From the NCBI GenBank assembly GCA_011033025.1, contig WFMF01000519.1:1-64000 (forward strand): 64,000 bases of DNA, written 5' to 3'. The translations under genes were made by a program, and so were the position numbers. This stretch comes from Beroe forskalii. Taxonomy: Eukaryota; Ctenophora; Nuda; Beroida; Beroidae. Of this stretch, positions 34,265 through 45,500 are shown one piece after another. The stretch's first letter is position 1, and the number at the start of each line of letters is the position of its first letter. The notes beneath the pieces are model-generated. The model ran no database searches and was not told the DNA's origin. It saw only the letters and a program-made list of their open reading frames with translations.

Positions 34265-35128
34265 TAGACCGCCTCATAAGTGACCGAAAATCAACTTTTT
34301 TGAGTAAATCAACTTGGGGGTATTTGATTATCCCCCATTTGCCATAAAATGAGGTGTAGTAACTTAATTTTTGATCATAATCGAAATTTCACGTTTGCTG
34401 TGGCCACGCCCTTTTTAAGCTGGAAAAAGCATTAGAATATAGGCTATGAACTAAACGCTAAAATTTGGAAGCCTAAAACATGATTTGAAGTGCTGATATG
34501 TTCTGCATCGTCTTCCCCATCCTAGAAAAGAAGAAGAAATTAGATGAAAATTGTGTTACGAAGCCAAGTTATAATGGTTCAAAGCTGCACAAAACTCATC
34601 CCATGTAATTCATGATAATAACTTTGCAGCGAAAAAATCTTGAAATGGTGTCAAATCCGTATATACATGCCATTTTTCGTTGTTACCATCCTCATAGCCC
34701 AAATAACATTAAAAATATGAAAAATTGCGAGAATATAGTGAATAAAATCAATTTTTAGTTTCTTCCTCTGCAAAGTTATTACCATATTTAACACACTATC
34801 AAATTAATTCAATTTAAAATCATCATAACTTGGGTTGCTTACACAATTTTTATCTAATTTCTTCTTCCACACCACCCTCCAGGATGGGGAAGACGATGCA
34901 GAACATCTCAGCACTTCAAATCATGTTTTAGGCTTCCAAATTTTAGTGTTTGGTTCATAGCCTATATTCTAATGCTTTTTCCAGCTTAAAAAGGGCGTGG
35001 CCACAGCAAACGTGAAATTTTGATTTTGGTCATAAATAAAGTTACCACGCCTCATTTTATGCCAAATGGGGGATATTAAGATACCCCCACCTTGATTTCG
35101 AAATATCGACCATTTATGAGGCGGTCTA
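34265..35128. mobile_element. Non-autonomous hAT-type element with long inverted repeats, left arm only
   Basis: The termini are 'TAGACCGCCTCATAA' and inverse 'TTATGAGGCGGTCTA', with long inverted repeats of roughly 280 bp. The flanking 8-bp target duplications are 'CTGTACGC' at 34257-34264 and 35129-35136. The centre is AT-rich and non-coding. The related stretch near 47,660-47,690 lacks this element. The 8-bp duplication points to hAT. Confidence 0.8.
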
Positions 35129-35136
35129 CTGTACGC

Positions 35137-35680
35137 GCCGCGCGCTTCCCTACGGAAGCGCAACGCCAACAGGGGTATACGTGTTTAGCAAGTGTGAAGT
35201 GGTGCGTTTACTCAATACTCTAGGAAGCAGTAAGCACCGAGGTGCGCGCGCGTACGTTGCCACATTGCATGGCCCCCTCCGCGTGCCCAAACGACATCTG
35301 GCAACGTTGCCAGGCGTTGTCTGCGAGTCGGGGCGCGCGCGTAGGGGCCTGGCAACGACGGACGTTGGCTGAAGGCGTAAAAGTTTGCCAGGCGTTAAAA
35401 TTTTAAAATAATGGGTCTGACGACGTGCGTCAGACAAGTAAAAGTGACGTCCAAATGTGGAACTGGAACGTTGCGCCTCGCGCACGAGGTTGCTAAACAC
35501 GTATATCCCTGTCAGTGTCTGCGTTGCGCGGCGCGCTTCCTCAGGGTAGCGCGGCGCGCGTACGCACACCTATGCGGGCTTAGGAACGCGCGAGGGTAGG
35601 GTTTGCCAGGCGTTGCCTGGCCCCTCGCGCGCGCACCCCGACTCGCAGACAACGTCTGGCAAGGTAGGGTAACTGAGGTG
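35137..35680. repeat. CG-rich palindromic repeat island (left arm)
   Basis: Dense CG dinucleotides with repeated near-palindromes built on 'GCCAGGCGTTGCCTGG' and on 'ACGTGTTTAGCAAG'. Open frames up to 139 codons arise from GC-rich sequence on both strands and have no domain. Related islands are at 10.4-11.1, 34.1-34.25, 43.25-43.62, 44.72-44.82 and 47.3-47.98 kb. Confidence 0.65.
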
Positions 35681-35842
35681 TCGCCACCTCTGAGATCGGT
35701 GTTTTAAATTTCCACGAAACCACAATTTGTGCGCGTGTGATAATGATTTAACAGTATATTCACCTAAAAAAATACGTACATGGCGCCGCGATCGGAAATT
35801 TCAGAAGAATTCTCATTTCTAGAGGTGGCGACACCTGCCTAA
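35668..35842. mobile_element. Small inverted-repeat element (MITE-like)
   Basis: Inverted ends 'AGGTGTCGCCACCTCT' and 'AGAGGTGGCGACACCT' bound a short AT-rich interior. No clear target duplication. I did not see it at the matching place in the right arm. Confidence 0.5.
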
Positions 35843-36702
35843 CATCCTTTAAAAATTAATTGTGCTGATCCAGATCAGAGTTGCAGAGCAAAAAATCGAG
35901 GACAGGAAAATGGGCGCAAATGAGCGGAAGTGGGCGCAAGCCGCAAAATAATTGCGCGTGCGCTGTTTTGATTCTGCGCTCAAATTTACAATGCAAATTT
36001 GCGGACACTCCGACACTTCTGCTGAGTGCAAAACATCATTTTATGGGTGAATGGCGCAATTAAGCGCAAATATAACTATAAGAATTCTTCCAAAGTGAAT
36101 TTTGCGCTCATTTGCGTAATTGAGCATTAGAATTAGAATTGACGAAGAAATCCCTATTCTACACTCCAAGAATTAGAAATAAATGAGCAAAATTAAAATT
36201 GAGCACAAAAGAGCGGATTTGGGCGCATATGACTATGATGTATGAGTATGAGTATGAGCGGTGACCGAGCGCAAATCGCGCCCTGTCCAGTGTTCAGCCT
36301 TGTGCTATTAAGTACTCGGCAGTTGAAAACCAAAAACGCTCTGTATTTCAATTTCTGAAACTGAAAATAAAATATAACCTGCAAATTGCAATATATCAGT
36401 ATCAATTAAATAAATTTTTGAACGCATTTGATTAAGATTTAAACTTAAAGCATAATCATTTTTGGGAAAAATTTCCACACTATTTTAAAACTATACGAAC
36501 AGATTTCAGAAGCTTTAAAATTAAAATTGAGTATAATTTCAACAGTTAAAATTCAGCCTCAGATCGGTACATCCAAAGCCCAACAACGATTAACGGTAAT
36601 TTAACTTAAAGAGGCCATTGAATTCAAAAATTAAGTCCAGGGTACAGGATTGATTGAGAGCTAGAGGTTATACTCACTCATATTGTAAAGTTTCGAATCT
36701 TG
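35843..36702. other. Non-coding stretch (left arm)
   Basis: No gene is seen. Near 35,880-36,290 there are repeated 'GAGCGCAAAT' and 'TGGGCGCAA' type words. The rest is AT-rich. The part from about 36,400 matches the right arm near 46,900-47,200. Confidence 0.4.
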
Positions 36703-37381
36703 GGTGAAGGGGTCAAGAGTTGTGAATTTTGTCCAATGGATCCATTGGATCCATCGAGTCCAATGGACGTCCATTGGACATCCAATGGACATCCATTGAA
36801 CATGATATCCATCGGTAAAATTGTCCAATGGTGTTCAATGGATCCATTTTTGATGTTCAATGGACATGTTCAATGGATACAATGAATGTAGGAATGTCCA
36901 ATGGATCCATCTGATGGATACAAAGGACAAAATCTCCAAACATGGTTTGGTAGATGGATATCAGTCAGGTAATTTTGTCCAATGGATCCATTTTGTTCAA
37001 TGAACACCATTAGACATGTCCATTGGATCAAATGAATCCAATTTGTCCATTGGAAACAGTGGATCCATTGGACACAATGGATCCATTGAACAAAAATACC
37101 GGACTGGTGTCCATCTACCAAACCATGTTTGGTGATTGTGTCCATTGGATCCACTCAGATGGATCCATTGGCGTCCATTCAACTTGTCCATTGAACATCA
37201 AAAATGGATCTATGGGATCCACTGAACACCATTGGACAATTTTACCGATGGACATCATGTTCAATGGATGTCCATTGGATGCCCAATGCACGTCCACTGG
37301 AAGTGGACATGTCCATTGGACATGATGGATCCAAGGGATCTATTGGGCGAAATTTTACAACTCTATTGTGACCCTTTCACC
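36703..37381. mobile_element. Foldback element built of 'TCCAATGGA' palindromes (left copy)
   Basis: The outer inverted ends are 'GGTGAAGGGGTCAAGAGTTG' and the inverse of 'GGTGAAAGGGTC..AGAGTTG'. Almost the whole body consists of 'TCCAATGGA', 'TCCATTGGA' and 'GGATCC' words, plus two copies of the palindrome 'CCAAACATGGTTTGG'. Every open frame in it, in both directions, is a repeat of 'MDP', 'QWIH' or 'NGSIG', reflecting composition and not a gene. The right-arm copy is at 46266-46890 with identical flanks. Confidence 0.8.
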
Positions 37382-37660
37382 GAATCTGGTGTCTGATTCA
37401 GACACAAGACGCTCACTTATATCCAAGAAACAACAGAAATATTAATAAATACGAAAAATTAAATTCGTGATTTTAGTTTAATGTGATACACCCTGAACAA
37501 GCCTTAAAAGTAAAATTTTCTGATCCTGAACAGTTTCCGTTCAACAATCTGTTGCTGTCCTAAAACATTTATCGGCGCGCAATTCCACACAAAACACTCT
37601 GTGAAATAATGTTATTGGGAAATTAAAAAGTTAAAACGGGAACACCAAGGCAGACCGCAA

Positions 37661-38175
37661 CTACCTGCAGAGTTTGGTCAGGGGGTTTCCCGGAATAGTT
37701 CTGCAGATATTATCACAGAAGTTAGTGAGGAGTTCGATCATACGTCTCCTCAGGTAGGAGCACCTGTAGTAGTAGATAAGGAAGTTGAGGGGCGCGTTCA
37801 GGTACACCAGCAGGACCACCATCGTGTTGAATGCCACGCACTTACCGTACCTGGTGGTGGAGAACGTTAAAGAGGGAATGGACATGTCAATAAACAATAA
37901 ATATACTAATAGCCAAAGGCCACAATTATTGGGCGGAATCATCATCAATTCAGCTCAGAAGGAAATGAGATAAAATTATAAGTAGAAGCAGAGATTGAAA
38001 CTTTGAAAGAATTTGAAATATAATCAAATGTTCACCTCCATCCTGGACTGCTACTGTCAAAACAAGCTTTTCTCTTTTCCTTGTGAACATCGTACAGCGC
38101 CCAGAACACGAAGAGACATATGTGGCATCCCAAGAAGGTCAATGCCACCAAAGTCATCGTGATGCCAGCCCTCTT
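37661..38175 (-). CDS. Rhodopsin-class GPCR, last two exons only (left arm)
   Basis: Exons at 38036-38175 (140 nt) and 37661-37850 (190 nt) on the minus strand join in phase. The first encodes 'KRAGITMTLVALTFLGCHIC', i.e. the end of intracellular loop 3 and transmembrane helix 6, plus extracellular loop 3. The second encodes helix 7 with 'LVYLNAPLNFLIYYYRC' (an NPxxY-like position) and a basic tail 'SYLRRRMIELL' ending in 'LTKLCR'. The layout suggests a peptide receptor, but the ligand cannot be told. The preceding loop-3 exon is absent on this strand: the palindrome junction lies where it would be. This copy is therefore 5'-incomplete or an assembly artefact. Confidence 0.75.
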
Positions 38176-38213
38176 CTGAAAAAATTTCTTGGTAAGTGGT
38201 AGGCTGTAGTGTG

Positions 38214-40367
38214 GGCAAAATCAAATTTATTGAATTCGTCAATTCGACGTATCGGCGTCTGTAGGCGCTTATCAGGCCAATAGGCGCAGATTCAGCGCCA
38301 ATTTTCCATACTGCCAGTAGAAGCCAAAAATTTCTTGTTTTTCATTTATCGGCGAATATCGGAGCTTATCAGCGCCTTTAGGCCCCGATAAGCGTCTATA
38401 GAAGGTGTCAGACATTTCAGTTTCACCTGACGACATTTCATCTCAAGACACTTCATGATCATCTCCCTGTCCTGACCCTAACACTAACTCTTACCCATAT
38501 CCAAACACAAACCCAGACCCTTACTTTTGCGCAGAGTTGACATATTACAGATGAAGTTTCGTGAGACTGAGAATAAATGTCCGTTCACTCCTATAGAACG
38601 CCTTTTTCGATCGCTTTTCGTGCCCGACCTGCGCCTTAAGGCACCGTTGCTTTTCCGCTGGTCTTTGATTTCAATATCTCTTTGTTTCCCCTAACCCTAG
38701 CCCTGACCCAAACCGGAAACCCTATCCATGGCTTAACTTCACAGCGCCTATAGGGGCATAGATCCGTTTGCCACTTTGTCCAGGCGCCAGTATAATGCAG
38801 GTCTAGCGCCGGTTTAATGCAGGTCTAACGCCAGTCTAGTGCCGGTCTAATGCAGGTTTGGCGCCGGTTTTGTGCAGGTTTAGCGCCGGTTTAGCGCGGG
38901 GCCAGCGCCAGTCTAATGCAGGTCCTGTGCCACTCTATTGCAGGTCTAGCGCCGGTTTGGTGCAGGTCCAGCGCCGGTTGAGCGCGGGTACAGCGCTGGT
39001 GCAATGCAGGTCTAGCGCCGGTTTAATGCAGGTCTTGTGCCAGTCTAGTGCCACTCTAATGCAGGTCTAGCGCCGGTTTGGTGCAGGTCCAGCGCTGGTT
39101 TAGCGCGGGTTCAGCGCTGGTCCAATGCACCTCGGATGCTATCTCAATATTGCTTATGCATTTCATACAGGTTTGACGTCTTTTCATGAATGTTTGGCGC
39201 TGTATTAATGCAGGTGCAACGCCATTCCAATGCAGGTTAGTTACCACCGTTAGCCATGGTAACGTCCGTTAGGGACCACCGGTAACCATGGTAACGTCCG
39301 TTAATTCCCATCGGTAACCATAGTAACATACGTTACTACGTTAGTGACCAGTGACCACCGTTTACCATGATAACCCACGTTAGTTACCATCGGTAACCAT
39401 GGTAACCCATCTAAGTTACCACCGGTAACCATGGTAACGTAAGTTAGCTACCATCGGTAACCATGGTAACCCACGTTAGTTACCAGGTCGGTAACCATGG
39501 TAACGTACGTTAGTAACCACCGGTAACCATTATTTATCATGATAAAGAGTCATGGGGCATAGAATTGAACATGCTAAAACCTGCATGAAACCGGCGCCAA
39601 ACCCGCATTGGAATGGCGTTGCACCTGCATTAATACAGCGCCAAACATTCATGAAAAGACGTCAAACCTGCATAATATAATCGGCGCCAAATCTGTATGA
39701 AATGCATAAGCAATATTGAGATAGCATCCGAGGTGCATTGGACCAGCGCTGAACCCGCGCTAAACCAGCGCTGGACCTGCACCAAACCGGCGCTAGACCT
39801 GCATTAGAGTGGCACTAGACTGGCACAAGACCTGCATTAAACCGGCGCTAGACCTGCATTGCACCAGCGCTGTACCCGCGCTCAACCGGCGCTGGACCTG
39901 CACCAAACCGGCGCTAGACCTGCAATAGAGTGGCACAGGACCTGCATTAGACTGGCGCTGGCCCCGCGCTAAACCGGCGCTAAACCTGCACAAAACCGGC
40001 GCCAAACCTGCATTAGACCGGCACTAGACTGGCGTTAGACCTGCATTAAACCGGCGCTAGACCTGCATTATACTGGCGCCTGGACAAAGTGGCAAACGGA
40101 TCTATGCCCGCCTATAGTTAAAGTTAGTCTTAGGGGACACATAGAGCATCAAATCATTATCGGCGCCTAAGGGCGCCGATCGGGCACGAAAGACGGTAAA
40201 AACCGCTGGAAACGCCGATAGGCGGTCTATGGGCGCTTATCGGTGCCGACAATCGCCGAAACATCAATATTGAGACATTTTTGGCGCCTATAGGTGATAT
40301 CGATTATAAGCGCCGAATCGGCGCTGATGAGCGCCGATTAGGCGATTTGGTGATATGTGATTTTGCC
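38214..40367. mobile_element. Large foldback element with minisatellite arms (left arm)
   Basis: The outer ends 'GGCAAAATCA' and 'TGATTTTGCC' bound a 2.15-kb palindrome. From outside inward it has segments repeating 'GGCGCTTATCGGCGCC'-like words, then about 400 bp of roughly 21-bp units 'GCGCCGGTTTAATGCAGGTC' with variants. The centre repeats 'GGTAACCATGGTAAC' (39,236-39,535), and the mirror image follows. The same 70-codon frame appears on opposite strands at 38858-39070 and 39793-40005, which shows the symmetry. A 0.58-kb relative at the same receptor intron in the right arm (44860-45439) lacks the minisatellite core. Confidence 0.8.
39236..39535. repeat. Palindromic tandem repeat at foldback centre
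   Basis: About nine units of the type 'CACCGGTAACCATGGTAAC' with 'GTTAGTTAC' links, period near 32-35 bp. The unit is itself a palindrome around CCATGG, so each can form a hairpin. Confidence 0.75.
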
Positions 40368-40369
40368 GT

Positions 40370-40680
40370 TTTTATTTTCAAGGTTCTACTTCTATTCCAA
40401 CAGCTGTAACAGCCAATGACAGGTATCGAAGGATTCAAGTGTAATCAAGCCAGTGACGGTTAAGGAAGTTTAATCCATACTTTAGTCGCCCGAGACTTCG
40501 CTGCAATGGTCAGCTCCTCATTTAACCCTCCCGCACAGTTTCCTGTACGCTCGGCTGAGTGAACCGTGTGGTTGCTTAGGTGAGAGTTCTCACCCTTAGC
40601 ACGATAGGCACGGCCGGGAATCGAACCACCAACTTCTCGATTGAAAGTACGATGCCTTAACCACTGCGCTACCTGGCCAC
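40370..40680 (-). mobile_element. tRNA-derived SINE, full length with target duplication
   Basis: On the minus strand it starts 'GTGGCCAGGTAGCGCAGTGG', holding an A-box-like 'TAGCGCAGTGGTTAA', then a B box 'GGTTCGATTCC', giving a tRNA-like head of about 75 bp. An unrelated body and an A-rich end ('AAAATAAAAA') near 40370 follow. Exact 16-bp target duplications 'TATGTGATTTTGCCGT' lie at 40354-40369 and 40681-40696. The duplicated target is the outer end of the foldback element, so the SINE inserted later. It is absent from the right arm. Confidence 0.9.
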
Positions 40681-40734
40681 TATGTGATTTTGCCGTAGGG
40701 TTTCAATGCCGGGCTGGTATAGATAGGAAGGGGT

Positions 40735-40920
40735 GAGCCGTGAGGGTGTCAAAGGGTTGAGGGTGTCAAAGAGGTGAGGGTGTCAAAGAGGTGAGGTTGT
40801 CAAAGAGGTGAGTATGTCAAAGAGGTGAGGGTGTCAAAGAGGTGAGGATGTGAAAGAGGTGAGGGTGTCAAAGAGGTGAGGATGTCAAAGGTGTGAGGGT
40901 GTCAAAGAGGTGAGCATGGG
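40735..40920. repeat. 17-bp minisatellite (left arm)
   Basis: About ten units of 'GTGTCAAAGAGGTGAGG'. The inverse array occurs twice in the right arm, at about 43,080-43,235 and 44,500-44,690, because a block there is duplicated. Confidence 0.85.
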
Positions 40921-41408
40921 CTCTGCCCTGATTTGTGCCCCATATGTAATTTTGTCATTCACAGCTGATGTACATTGTACATTCACAGATTACGAATTGT
41001 CTTGTGATTGCACACACAGACTAACTTCATCAATGCTCTAATCTTCAACTGACAGCTCCTAAGATTCGATCAGGGAATTGATTCGCTATTTTCGACTGGT
41101 ATTTCTAGAGTGTCAGCGACATACTTCTCATGACTTTAATAGAAGAAAAGCATCCATGCAAAAATTTTATGAGTCAAACCTTTGATGATTTCTGCATTTC
41201 GTTTGGAAATAAGGCTTCCCACAAATTCCCATATAACAAGTCTATGGGAATTTAGGAGAGTAGGAGCATCTTCAGAGGTTGATCATGGTGAGAATTTAAG
41301 AGTGTCTGCGACTAAATTTTTATGACTTTAATAGCTAAAAAAAGCTATCATGCAAAAATGTTATGAGTCAAACTTTTAATGATTTCTGCTTCCTACAAAT
41401 TCCCAGGA

Positions 41409-42550
41409 ACTAAGGCTCAGAGAACTTGTATCTTTCAATGGTCACATACAAACTGTCAAAACCTTTGACTATATCCGCTACTAGGATAGTTGCTACTCGA
41501 CCGCCCTATCGATATTACTAATAATATGCGAAAGTCTAAGTGGTCAACGTACGTTTTATATTCAGTATTTAGCTCGGATTAATACATGGAAGTTGCTACA
41601 AATAGTACTGCTGAGGTTTCCAGCACACGGGAAAAGTGTGACGATGAGTCTCAGTATTGTCATTTTACGGACATACTAATTACTAATTTTAACTAACATG
41701 GCAAATTCGGCAAACAGTTTCTTGCGTCTAAAATATGTGCAGAATTCAAAACATTGTCTGGATCAGTTAAAGCACCTGCATCGTTCCGCGTCGATCGAAT
41801 GAATTGATCAAATGAAAATCACATACAATTGCACGCGCTTGCTGTTTTGCGCGGACGTCACCGTAAAAGTGTATTGTGTGCGTTTTTCATTTGATCACTC
41901 CATTCGATCGACGCGGAACGACGAAACCACCTAAGGATCTACTATAAACTAATCATTCATTATCATGATAATCCCAGGATTAGGCGTAAACCGTACGAAA
42001 AATCTGCAAATCTATGAGCGTTGAGTCATCCCTATTGTTACAGGCAGCAGAGTAGAGACCCCGGACGACTCGTCCCTCTACACGAAACAAGTGACAGTGA
42101 ATGGTAACGCCGAGACAGACAACGACAAGATGGAGATGCTCCATCGACAACCCTCCGAGTCCGTGCCCGGCAAACGGAAGAGCATCGGCTGCAGACAGAG
42201 ACTCCAGGTTTTTGCTAAAAAAGATTTACAAGAATTAACTTTTTAATATATGCGATAATTGGATAATGCTGCTAAATAACAATCATAATTTTGAACAAAC
42301 CCCTCCGATTTCCCGCACATGTACCTACTCTCTTGGTTGCTGTACCTACTCTCTTGTATTGGTTGCTGTGTGAACCACAAAATCACAAGTTCTGTGTTGG
42401 GTTGCATTCAGTTGTCAGTCACCCAGTCATTTATCTTATAATTTTGCCCATGTCTGAGGGACGAGGGCCCCGCCATTCTGCACGGTATTTAGCTGTCTGA
42501 GAGAGCTCTCAAATTCCCATCAACCTCTGAGATGCTCCTACTCCCTAAAT
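41409..42550. other. Spacer at the centre of the inverted duplication
   Basis: This is unique sequence between the two arms. It contains an imperfect hairpin at about 41,776-41,928 (arms 'CGTTCCGCGTCGATCGAATG' and inverse) and one plus-strand receptor exon at 42044-42207. No other coding was seen. Both flanks consist of tandem 150-180-bp repeats that differ in phase between the arms. Confidence 0.8.
41776..41928. repeat. Hairpin in the palindrome spacer
   Basis: The arms 'CGTTCCGCGTCGATCGAATG' and 'CATTCGATCGACGCGGAACG' are near-perfect inverses, extended by 'TTGATCAAATGAAAA'-type sequence. The loop contains 'GCTGTTTTGCGCGGACGTCA'. It is MITE-like with no coding. Confidence 0.65.
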
Positions 42551-45500
42551 TCCTGGGAATTTGTAGGAAGCGAAGCCTTATTCTTGAATATTAGCGAAAT
42601 GCAGAAATCATTAAAAGTTTGACTCATAACATTTTTGCATGATAGCTTTTCTTAGCTATTAAAGTCATAAAAATTTAGTCGCAGACACTCTTAAATTCTC
42701 ACCATGATCAACCTCTGAAGATGCTCCTACTCTCCTAAATTCCCACAGACTTGTTATATGGGAATTTGTGGGAAGCCTTATTTCCAAACGAAATGCAGAA
42801 ATCATTAAAAGTTTGACTCATAAAATTTTTGCATGGATGCTTTTCTTCTATTAAAGTCATGAGAAGTATGTCGCTGACACTCTAGAAATACCAGTCGAAA
42901 ATAGCGAATCAATTCCCTGATCGAATCTTAGGAGCTGTCAGTTGAAGATTGGAGCATTGATGAAGTTAGTCTGTGTGTGCAGTCACAAGACAATTCGTAA
43001 TCTGTGAATGTGCAATGTACATCAGCTGTGAATGACAAAATTACATCTGGGGCACAAATCAGGGCAGAGCCACTGCTCACCTCTTTGACACCCTCACCTC
43101 TTTGACACCTTCACCTCCTTGACACCCTCACCTCTTTGACACCCTCACACCTTTGACATCCTCACACCCTTACCTCTTTGACACCCTCACTTTGACACCC
43201 TCACCTCTTTCACATCCTCACACCCTCACGTCTGACAAACAGAGTCTGGGCCGGGGCGCGCGTTGCTCAGATGTCAGAATCCGAGCGACGCGCACCCTAG
43301 CCTGACCCCCTCCGCGTGCTCGCGCCGGGGGGCAGACAACGTCTGGCAAGCGTGGCACATCCCTATTCTTGAGCCCGGCCCGGAATTGCGAGGCCCCTGG
43401 TTGCTGGCGTTGCGCGTATTAGCATTGTCAGGCGTTGCCTGAAGACGTCAGACAACTTGTCTGACGTCTTCAGGCAACGCCTGACAATGCTAATACGCGC
43501 GCACGGCCTACGACGCCGCGCGCACAGAACAGGGCGCTGGTTAGGGCAAGTCGTGTTGCATTGCAAACACGAAAACGATGTGTACGCGGCGGAGGGTAGG
43601 GTACCATCCTACAAGGGAATGGCGGAGTAGCTCCTGGTTTCTGCATCCTTTTAACATCAAAGGAGAATTCAGATTTCAACATGAAATTGCGTGCTTGAAA
43701 TTCAGAACCTAACCCATGCAAACTAAGAACTGGATAATAAAATAAAACAATCTTTATAAGCAATTAATTAAACTAATTATAAGTCCAAGTCACAGATTAG
43801 TATAACTCACGCACTTGCTTTCACTTGCTCAGTAATAGCTCACGTTACAATACTCGGCACTTCACTCAGGTCACAGTGCTACAATTTATGTCAGGGGAAC
43901 AGCCACGAATCCAATTTTAAAACAAAAGGCAGCGTGAAAACCTAGTTTCCTGTTCCCTATTCAAACTTGGTCGAAATCGGTTTTTGTTACAATTACAAAT
44001 TCAATGTTTGTTCCACTCTTCAATGTTTTCACATGTGAATGCAATTTGAAATACAGATCTCGAAACCTTGGATTCGTATGCAACCAGAATCATCTCTTGC
44101 GTGGAATGATTAAATTCAATTCTATATATATTGGCTGCTGCGGCAATTGTTGAGAAATAACTTACAAAAAATGGCTGAACCCCCGTCCCAAATTTAATGT
44201 TTTCAACATGCGCTTTTGATGCCCTCTGTCGGAACAAGCATTATTCTGGATCAAATAGTTGCTACATAATTTATTACGTTCTGATACTCGAGCCAGTTTC
44301 AACGGTATGAAAATATAAAATAAACTCCTAGAACAGTTTATAAATTAATTTCAATTCCCTCTCAAATTTGTTGGGGCTAAAATTTCAAACTTTCAAAGAA
44401 TAAATATTAAATTCGTAATCTGTGAATGTGCAATGTACATCAGCTGTGAATGACAAAATTACATCTGGGGCACAAATCAGGGCAGAGCCACTGCTCACCT
44501 CTTTGACACCCTCACCTCTTTGACACCTTCACCTCCTTGACACCCTCACCTCTTTGACACCCTCACACCTTTGACATCCTCACACCCTTACCTCTTTGAC
44601 ACCCTCACTTTGACACCCTCACCTCTTTCACATCCTCACACCCTCACGTCTTTGATATCCTCACCTCTTAGACACCCTCACTTAGACACCCCTTCCTCTC
44701 TAACTGAATACCAGCACAGTTGCCAGACGCTGCCTGCCCCATATTTTTTAAAATGCGGGGCGCGCGTGCTTCGCGCGCGCGAGGGGGCCAGGCAACGCCT
44801 GGCAACAGCACAGTATTTATAAAAGTAAAACCAAATATTATTTTCACACTATATACTACGGCAAAATAATATAACGATATCGCCTATTCGGCGCTCATTA
44901 GCACCGATATGGCGCTTATTATCGATACCGTCTAAAGGCGCCTCAAATGTCTCGCTAAGCGTTCATAGACCGCCTAATCCTATCAGTGTTTGCAGGTGTT
45001 TTCTACCGCTTTTCGTGCCCTATCGGCGCCTTTAGGCGCTTATAGCCGCTTAAATATGGGCGTCGGTCATGATTTCAGGCCCTCTGTGTCCCCTAACCCT
45101 AACTATAGACGCCGAAAACCATGGTAAGGTTTTGGGTCAGGGCTAGGTTTAGGGTTAGGGGAACAATGAGATAGTCGCCGAAAACCTGCAGAAACACATC
45201 GGCGCCTTAAGGCGCAGATGGGGCAAGAGAAGCGATAGAAATCGCCGAAAGACGGCCAATAGACGCTTATCGGCACCTAGATAAGCGCCGATAGATGAAA
45301 TACAAGACATTTTGGACGCCTATCGTAAGTGTAGAAAGTAGGCGCCGAATTTGCGTCTATCGGGCCAGATAAGCGCCTACAGCCGCCGATTCAGCGATGA
45401 TAAGCACGTAATCGGCGATTTCAATAAATTTGATTTTGTCTGCCACTAATACCAAGAAAAATTTTTAGAAGAGGGCTGGCATCACGATGACTTTGGTGGC

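Larger units (their letters stand above)
23305..41408 (+). repeat. Left arm of a large inverted duplication
   Basis: Read 5' to 3', this segment matches the reverse complement of 42551-64000. The outer boundary given is only where the window end cuts the right arm; the repeat may extend further left. Homology covers importin exons 3-16 and introns, the 3' flank, two foldback elements, the receptor exons and a minisatellite. It ends at 'TTCCTACAAATTCCCAGGA' (41390-41408). Arm-specific insertions interrupt it (hAT 34265-35128, SINE 40370-40680). Confidence 0.95.

Noticed and set aside
35150-35569. 139-codon minus-strand frame in a CG-rich island
   Set aside because: Basic, low-complexity translation, overlapping frames on the other strand, and sequence shared with repeat islands.
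36678-37325. Many overlapping frames with 'MDPMD', 'QWIH', 'NGSIG' repeats (also 46,386-46,915)
   Set aside because: They occur on both strands and in several frames of a palindromic repeat, so they reflect word composition and not a protein.
38858-40005. Identical 70-codon frame on opposite strands ('MAPVLCRFSAGLARGQ')
   Set aside because: It is the mirror symmetry of the foldback element; the frame is made of its tandem units.
44001-44237. 78-codon frame repeated at 48,362-48,568
   Set aside because: Two copies exist only because the block is duplicated; the copies differ by frame-altering changes and have no domain.
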